Below are positions 58,109 to 64,000 of a DNA stretch of 64,000 nucleotides, piece by piece. Location of the stretch: the NCBI GenBank assembly GCA_026120185.1, contig JANUWF010002059.1, forward strand, positions 127,501-191,500, read 5' to 3'. Origin of the DNA: Voacanga thouarsii. Its lineage: Eukaryota > Streptophyta > Magnoliopsida > Gentianales > Apocynaceae. The notes beneath the pieces are model-generated. The model was not told the DNA's origin. It saw only the letters and a program-made list of their open reading frames with translations, and searched no databases. The position numbers and the translations under genes were made by a program. Each line of letters starts with the position of its first letter. The stretch's first letter is position 1.

Positions 58109-60433
58109 TTTTTAATAAAAGATATCATTTATTTAACTATTAAATTATCACTATTTCATTTAATATACCATTTCCAAAACTTCCTAGAAATTTCGAAATC
58201 CTTAGAGAAAAATATAGTAATAATTTTAATCAAGGTAATGAAATTTGCTAACTAAAATAACCTAGGATCAACAAGATCATAATCATAATTTTCCTATTGC
58301 TAACAAGAATCATGAACACATTCTCCAACATCAACAACAAACTAATCCATTCATGAATATAGGCTTAAATCCATACATACTATCACATGGCCAATTCTTT
58401 ACTAAGCATAATCATAATCATGGCTTTAAAGGAGATAAGAACATAAAAATCCTATTCACCAAAGGTGTCATAACATCTAGCATGCTTAAACAATCATAAT
58501 TCTCTTAAGACATAATGATCATATATTGATTCTCAAGAAAATCTATATAGTTTAAACATGATCAATCATTCTCATGTCCTAATCTCAACTCCTTCATACA
58601 TATGCATATACTCAATCCCCCATTCATACTCTATTCTCCCTATTAGCATCTAGGAGACATGAATTCAGAATTAAAAAGAAGGATTAATGAGCAGTACTTG
58701 ATTGATGTTTACTTCTATGAAGATTCAAGAAGGTCCACGCAATTGAGGGTCTTGTATTATCCATGAGAGAAGGAAAAACAGCCATAGTTGCAACCACCAT
58801 TTTGGCTGAGAGTGAAAGAGAGAGAGAGAGCATTAGCATGATATGATAAAGGTTGAATGGAATAAGATGAACAAAAGAGTTGTTATTGGTTACATTGATG
58901 ATGTTCTTGAGACTTCAAGAGGAAAAAAACTGGTATTGATCCGAATGCCAATTTTTGTTTTCGAGATTTGATGTTATAAATTCCAGAAATGAACTCAACG
59001 GAGTATTTAGGAGTATTCTGGAGTTTTTGAGATGGATTGGAGGTGTTTAAAGTGGTCTTTGGCTTGAAGAAAGGTAGTGTGTGTTCTTGGTATTCTTGGT
59101 GAAAATGGAGTGAATTTGAGAAAGGATATGCACGAATTTCTGGAGAGTGTTGGCTAAATGGTTTAGGAAATTCAGGGGTTTTGGTTTTCAAATTAGAGAG
59201 GGAAAGAAAATCTGATTGTTTGAAATTCAAATGGAGAGATTTGAGGAGTGGTTTGAGGTAGAAGATATGTTAATGGTGTTTGATTGTTGGAGGTTCCTTG
59301 GTGCTGCAATGGAGCCGGCTGGACTGCTATGTTTTACTGAAATGAATGAAGATTGATGGAGCTTTAAGGCTGGCCAAAATTCTAAGCTCAATGGCAGAGG
59401 AATTTCTGGTTATGAAGCCTAGTACAAGAGTGTTTTCATGGAGCAAATGCTGGAAATTTTGAAGTTCAAATGGAAGTTTGAATGGAGTGATCTTAGGAGA
59501 TATTTGAGATGTAGTTATAGAGTCCAAGTGTGCAAGGTAAGTAGAGGGGTTAATGGTGTTTAGTTCATCACTGAACAAAGGTTAATTTACAGAGGTTTGA
59601 GGGTGGTTTTCGGCCAAGGCTTGAAGGGAACAAAGCTGGAAATTTTCTGGTTTCATGGTGTTCATGGTTCGAAGGTTTGCTGTAATTTTTCTGTGCAGTT
59701 TTTTGCAATATTCCAGCCCAATTTGTAGAGGTATTTGAGAGGTATTTGAGAGTCCTTTAAGGCTGGTTTCCATCCTTCTTTATGGAGGAAAAGCAAATGA
59801 ATTTTTCTGAGTTGATGACAAAAGAAAACATCTCCATTTCTAGGCTGCTATGCAGCGAAATCTGCCCAGAATTTTTCCTGGTTTGTGCAATTTTTGTGCA
59901 GTCCGATTTTGCACAGGAATTTCAGTCTTCAAGCTGAATAAATTGGCCATTTTTCTGGCTGCAAATGAGTAAGAAAGATGGGTGTGATTTTCGAAGGTTA
60001 GGCTGCTCAAGAATCTGGAAAATTTCAAGATTTCTTTCATAAAGAATATGAACACTATGGAGTGGAGTTTGAAGGTTCAACCATAGAGATTAATTTCCCT
60101 TGGGAACCTTCCCTAACTCCTCTCCTATTTTCAGTCAATTCTCCAACTTCCAAGATTTATTTTTGAAATTCAAAGACCAAGAATCCTTGCTGAATTTTCT
60201 GGAATTAAAAACATGAATTTTGATAAATTTTGAACAAATTTAATTGGTAAAGAGGTTAGGACAAGATAGAGGTAATAAAAGGACAAGAATTCCTCTAGAA
60301 TTCTTTTTAGGACATGATGATAGGATTATGACATTCTCTTCATGTCTCCCCTAGGACAACATTCCTATTTTTATGAAATGCAAGAAAACAAAAATTCAAA
60401 CTTAACTAAGATAATCATGATAAAAACTTAAAT

Positions 60434-60495
60434 TATGGGATTTAAACTCATGACCTTAGAGATTAATTCCAAAGCTCTAACTGCTAAATATTAAC
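60434..60495 (-). other. tRNA-like module in X4
   Basis: On the minus strand TTTAGCAGTTAGAGC (A-box-like) and GAGTTTAAATCCC (B-box-like), about 245-305 bp from the X4 end. It is more decayed than in X3. Confidence 0.55.
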
Positions 60496-60745
60496 TCTTG
60501 TTCTTATTTTCTCACCCAAATATTCTTCTTATTTAATCCTCAAGTTATCTTCCTATTTTGACCTCAAGCAAAATTACCATTTTACCTTTCCTACTCAATA
60601 TGCATGACTAAGCCTTTTAACCTATAAATAATAATTCTAAAGCACATAAAATCATTCAAAAATATATATATTCATGCAAAATAATATGATATGCATCCCC
60701 ACCCCCTTACTCTAGGGTTAGCTCTAGGTGGGGTTTCACAATTGT

Positions 60746-61439
60746 GATAAGGAATATGAGGAGATAAAAGATCTTTGAGAGGAAATATTGTGAAAATTTT
60801 GTGCAACATTCTTGTGAAGTTGAAAATTTGAGAAAAGTGAGTTAATTGTTGTTTCCTATTTGAAGATAAGAAAGTATTATTTTGCTTGACTATAGTGGCC
60901 AATACAGATAGTGAAGAGAAATCTACTCTCTTGAGGCTATGAATTTCCAAAAGCAAAAAAGATGAAAGATGTTGAAAAAAAAATGATGAGTGATGACTAA
61001 AAGGGGGCCAATACGGTGTGTGAAGAGAAAGCCATATACTTGAGGCTATCAATTCCCAATGTCATTGAAAAAATTGAGAGAAAATTTTTTTGAGTATTTT
61101 CCTTACATCATGACTTGAGTTGTGCAATTTTTAGATTTGGAATGCTTAAGTTGGTAGATAGCTTGACTTGTGTGATTCATGTTATCTATATTTTTACTTG
61201 AATAGTGAAATAATTTTCTTAGACTAAAACATAAACTTGATTAATTTGACTTCAAGAGTTTTGTGATATCTTGTTAAATATTTCCAAGTTTGAATTGTTT
61301 TCAAATTGTGTGAATGGCAAGAGTTTTTATCTAAAGCTTGAAAGGAAATTCTAATTGTTGTTATGTTTTAATGAGAAAGAGCTTGTGTTTTCTTGATGAT
61401 TTTCTTTGCTTAAGTGTTTTTGCTTGAGGACAAGCAAAA
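60746..61439 (+). other. G1 internal region, right part
   Basis: Non-coding sequence between X4 and the polypurine tract. It contains two similar phrases, GGCCAATAC near 60898 and 61008, each followed by a GTGAAGAGAAA.. CTTGAGGCTAT block (repeat period about 110 bp). The minus-strand frame at 60672-61052 crosses the X4 border and is not a gene. Confidence 0.55.
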
Positions 61440-61457
61440 GTTCAAGTGTGGGGGAAT
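61440..61457 (+). other. Polypurine tract of G1
   Basis: GTTCAAGTGTGGGGGAAT, directly before the 3' LTR start TGATAGGGGC. Confidence 0.8.
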
Positions 61458-62845
61458 TGATAGGGGCTAAAATCATCATTATTTTCCAATTTATTTGAGG
61501 TCAAATCGAGATGCTTTTATTGTAATAACTAGATATATTCCCTCCTACTTGATATTTTGCTTGTAGAAAGTATTTTTGACAAATTGGTACATATTTGAGT
61601 TAATTTCGAGCAAAATTGGAGAATCTCCAAACCACACCTGGCGCCAGGCCTGCTAAGAGGACCAGGCGCCAGGTCCAATCTGCCCAAATTGTGAAAACGG
61701 AGCACATTTATGGAGGAAAATAGAACGCAGTTGGCGCCAGGTGGGTTGAAGTGACCCGGCACCAGGTCCACTCTAAAACAAGAAAATTCTATGCACGAAT
61801 TTAGGAATTTTCCAATGATTTTGATATTTTTAAAATCCTACTCGGCCAAGACATCTCAGGCAACAAAGTTAACATCAAAGAGGCATATAAAAGTAAGGGA
61901 AAACACAAGAAAAAAGAGGGGAGATAAAGAAGGTGAATTCAAAGCAAATCAAAAGATCACTCATTTCAAGAGAGTCTTCAAAGAAGAACAAAGAGGTTTG
62001 TCTATAAGTATTTTCTTTTACCTTTATTTTCTTTTTCTTAAAATAGTTATGTACTTAATATTTCCATTGTAATTTGACATTATTTTTGGGATTCATGATT
62101 TATTAAATTAATTTAGTATTTTGATCAATTAATTATTATTCTTGTTATTTGATTACTTGTTTTTCTTACGGAATTGGTTGGTTGATTTTTGTTATTAACT
62201 TACTTGAAAAGGGGGTTGAGAATGACTTCAATTAATTAATTTCATATTTGTTATCTCTTAACTTGCTTGAAAAAATAGGTTAATTGTCTAAAACATAGGT
62301 AATCAAATGTTAGTTGGTGATTGCTAAAATATAGATTCATTAACTAATTCATATTTTAAATCACCTAGAATATAGGGGTTGATATAAGAATTGATTTTAA
62401 TGCATCTTTTGGATAATTTGGTTGAGACAGAATAAGTTCACTAATTTAACTAGAAGATAATGATTCTATGGATTTCAAACGAAGTGGGTGTATATTAAAT
62501 CCTTCATGTGATCAAGATAATAATTAATTGTGATAAGTGCTAAGTGATTCATTATTATGTTTTCAAAAGCCTTTATCTAAATTGCATATTTTCACATCCT
62601 AGAGTTGTATATATTTTTCTTTATCTTTCTTTTTATCTTATCACTTTATTTGGTCGGTTAAATAATGAAGGAAAAGTTATTGGTGTGTACTTGTTCCTTT
62701 GAGGATCGATACTTGTTAATTCCTTATATTATGCTTGCGATGAGTTTACTTGCGCGTATGTGTATTTTAGGATTAATGTTTTAAAACTTGACTAAGGGAT
62801 GGATTTAAATTTGATGATTTTCATGCACCTAAAATTTATGAATAC
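61458..62845 (+). repeat. 3' LTR of gypsy G1
   Basis: Collinear with 52993-54418 from TGATAGGGGCTAAAATC onward. Its end (AAAATTTATGAATAC) is decayed from AAAATTTACGCATCA. It carries the same palindromic modules (61632-61676 and 61727-61769), here with a perfect CCTGGCGCCAGG at 61637-61648. Confidence 0.8.
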
Positions 62846-62926
62846 CCCCAAAAATATGCTAAGTAAAGAATACCCCTAAGTTAATTGATTCCTAATCTAA
62901 GTATCGATATGAGTTCCAATTATGAA

Positions 62927-63012
<86 letters not shown>

Positions 63013-64000
63013 GATATTCATATTCCCGAGCCCAATTAATGGGTATCTCTACTTCACTAATTCAACCAAAGAATGCTTTAAATTCACCCAATTACCAAAT
63101 GTATCTTAAAGGTATAAAATCCATATCTCTGGGCAACTTTATCAACCTTTTAATTACAAATTTTTAATCAAAAATCTCATTTCTCCAGTCAATCAAGAAT
63201 AACAAATATTGAATTGATCAAATTTGTTCTCAACCTCCTAATCCCATCTCTCGAATTCATTAGAAGAGAACTAATTAATTGAAGTAATCAACCAATCTCA
63301 AACAATCCATTCAACACATCAAATCCCAAGTGATTAAATACTATATATTGAAATTCAATAGATCAAAATAGTAATTCAATCCAAGAACATAGATTAGGAT
63401 TTATCCCTTAAATAACTAAAATCATATTAAAATAAACATTGTCAATATAGATTACAAATAAAAGGAAGAAAATCACACATAGACAAGCAATCTTTCTTCG
63501 TGTTCAAGGAATTTATTGAACAACGCCTATTTTCATATTGATCCTCCCTCTCTTGGTGTTTTTTTTTTTTTCTCTAAGGGTTCTCTAGGTTATTAGCATC
63601 CCAAAGATTTCCAACCCTCTTCATTAGGGTTTAGGATCGGGTATTTATAGTTTCTCATGGGCTAAGCCATCAAATTCCACTGAATAGGGGCTTTTTTGCA
63701 ATGTTGAGTAGCGCTGCTTATAGCATTTTTTTTTTATTTTTTTTTATTTTTTATTTTTTTGCTGGAGCAGATGGGTAGTGCCACCTATTGATATGATCTT
63801 GAGTGGTTTAATAGATGGAACAATGGGCAACAATAGGCTCAATCCTTAGCTCAATTAGTAAAACCCAAATAGTAGAAGTTTGTGATCAAAATAAGGGAAC
63901 TCAACTATCTATCTAAATTCTAGCAAACCCTTGAAGAACTGAGACCTAAAGACCCACAAGAATAGTAGCAAGATCTACTATAAATTCACCTAAATATCCT
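62846..64000 (-). repeat. Gypsy G2 5' LTR, second part, to window end
   Basis: This appears to be the remainder of the G2 5' LTR on the minus strand, past the G1 insertion. The AT-rich style, with repeated AATTGATC- and TTAATTAATT-like blocks, resembles the G1 LTR in complement. No second LTR lies in the window to confirm it, and no coding region is recognisable. Poly-T/A-rich runs lie at 63560-63571 and 63729-63760. Confidence 0.45.
62930..63010. repeat. (AC)n(TC)n microsatellite
   Basis: About 19 AC units followed by about 21 TC units. The open frame across it (His-Thr and Leu-Ser repeats) is not a gene. Confidence 0.95.

Larger units (their letters stand above)
56485..60740 (+). mobile_element. 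X4: long non-coding LTR-like element (most complete copy)
   Basis: It starts TGTAACACCCCACTACC and ends GTGGGGTTTCACA. A 5-bp near-duplication GTTGT (56480-56484) / ATTGT (60741-60745) flanks it. At 4,256 bp it has no large insertion and serves as reference for the family. It shows a (TA)n and a GA tract, repeated TTGTGCAG/TTTCTGG phrases toward the 3' end and the tRNA-like module. No coding, primer-site or polypurine signal is seen. Frames such as 58883-59230 and 59327-59578 lie in element sequence. Confidence 0.85.
52993..62845 (+). mobile_element. Gypsy element G1, short and probably non-autonomous
   Basis: Two collinear LTRs (52993-54418 and 61458-62845), a primer site and a polypurine tract define a plus-strand Ty3/gypsy-type element. 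After removal of X4 its internal region is about 2.8 kb. It carries one decayed reading frame (54651-55229) and no protease, RT, RNase H or integrase. That fits a non-autonomous derivative; an internal deletion is the alternative. Target duplication is not clear: CTCTC before, CCCCA after. Confidence 0.8.

Noticed and set aside
56485..60740. X elements as cut-and-paste DNA transposons
   Set aside because: The 11-bp inverted ends invite this, but TG...CA termini and 5-bp duplications fit LTR integration better, and no transposase-like sequence is seen.
60672..61052. Minus-strand frame of 126 codons
   Set aside because: It crosses the X4/G1 border, so it cannot be an old gene, and shows no recognisable domain.
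62885..63109. Open frame with His-Thr and Leu-Ser repeats
   Set aside because: It is a translation of the (AC)n(TC)n microsatellite in LTR-like sequence.
1..64000. Host genes or a new operon-like system
   Set aside because: Every recognisable coding block belongs to gag-pol or a LINE; remaining frames are short, repeat-derived or within LTRs.

Overview
The window looks like gene-poor, AT-rich nuclear DNA of a flowering plant, probably a woody eudicot; the species cannot be read from the sequence. I find no intact host gene, no canonical tRNA or rRNA gene and no CRISPR array. Almost all 64 kb is LTR retrotransposon sequence in various states of decay, inserted into itself like Russian dolls, as in pericentromeric or other heterochromatic plant DNA. 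No open frame exceeds about 217 codons, and every recognisable coding region is broken by stops, frameshifts or nested insertions.

Layout from outside in. (1) 1-882 is a truncated copia LTR. (2) 883-6819 holds remains of a Ty3/gypsy element (two-unit repeat, LTR-like sequence, gag scrap at 6566-6740). It is split by a 4.6 kb non-coding element, X1 (1435-6078, minus strand), which itself carries a copia solo LTR (3430-4982). (3) Copia element A (minus, 6820-52515) contains X2 (10375-15826, itself holding an RTE-like LINE) and copia element E (minus, 18838-52265). E contains solo LTR S (20656-22489) and copia element D (minus, 24742-51174). D contains the complete copia element B (plus, 27571-44714). 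B contains X3 (34597-42518), and X3 contains an inverted partial copy of itself (37463-41437). (4) To the right of A is a minus-strand gypsy element G2 (52516-52992, resuming at about 62846). It is split by a short gypsy element G1 (52993-62845), which holds X4 (56485-60740).

The nesting gives a relative order of insertion along the main branch: A, then E, then D, then B, then X3, then the inversion inside X3. Target-site duplications support several junctions: ACAGT for X1, AAGTC for the LTR inside X1, ATAAA for X2, AACAC for B, TTCAC/TTCAT for X3, GTTGT/ATTGT for X4 and 21 bp for the LINE.

The most unusual component is the X family: about 4-5 kb, without coding capacity, with ends close to TGTAACACCCC...GGGGTTTCACA and 5-bp duplications. 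All five copies carry a tRNA-like A-box/B-box module on the strand opposite to the element, near its 3' end. They could be solo LTRs of a retrotransposon with very long LTRs or a non-autonomous element type; the window does not decide. The copia elements A, B and D share U3 sequence but differ in the rest of the LTR. G1 seems non-autonomous: about 2.8 kb of internal sequence of its own, a decayed 192-codon reading frame and no polymerase.
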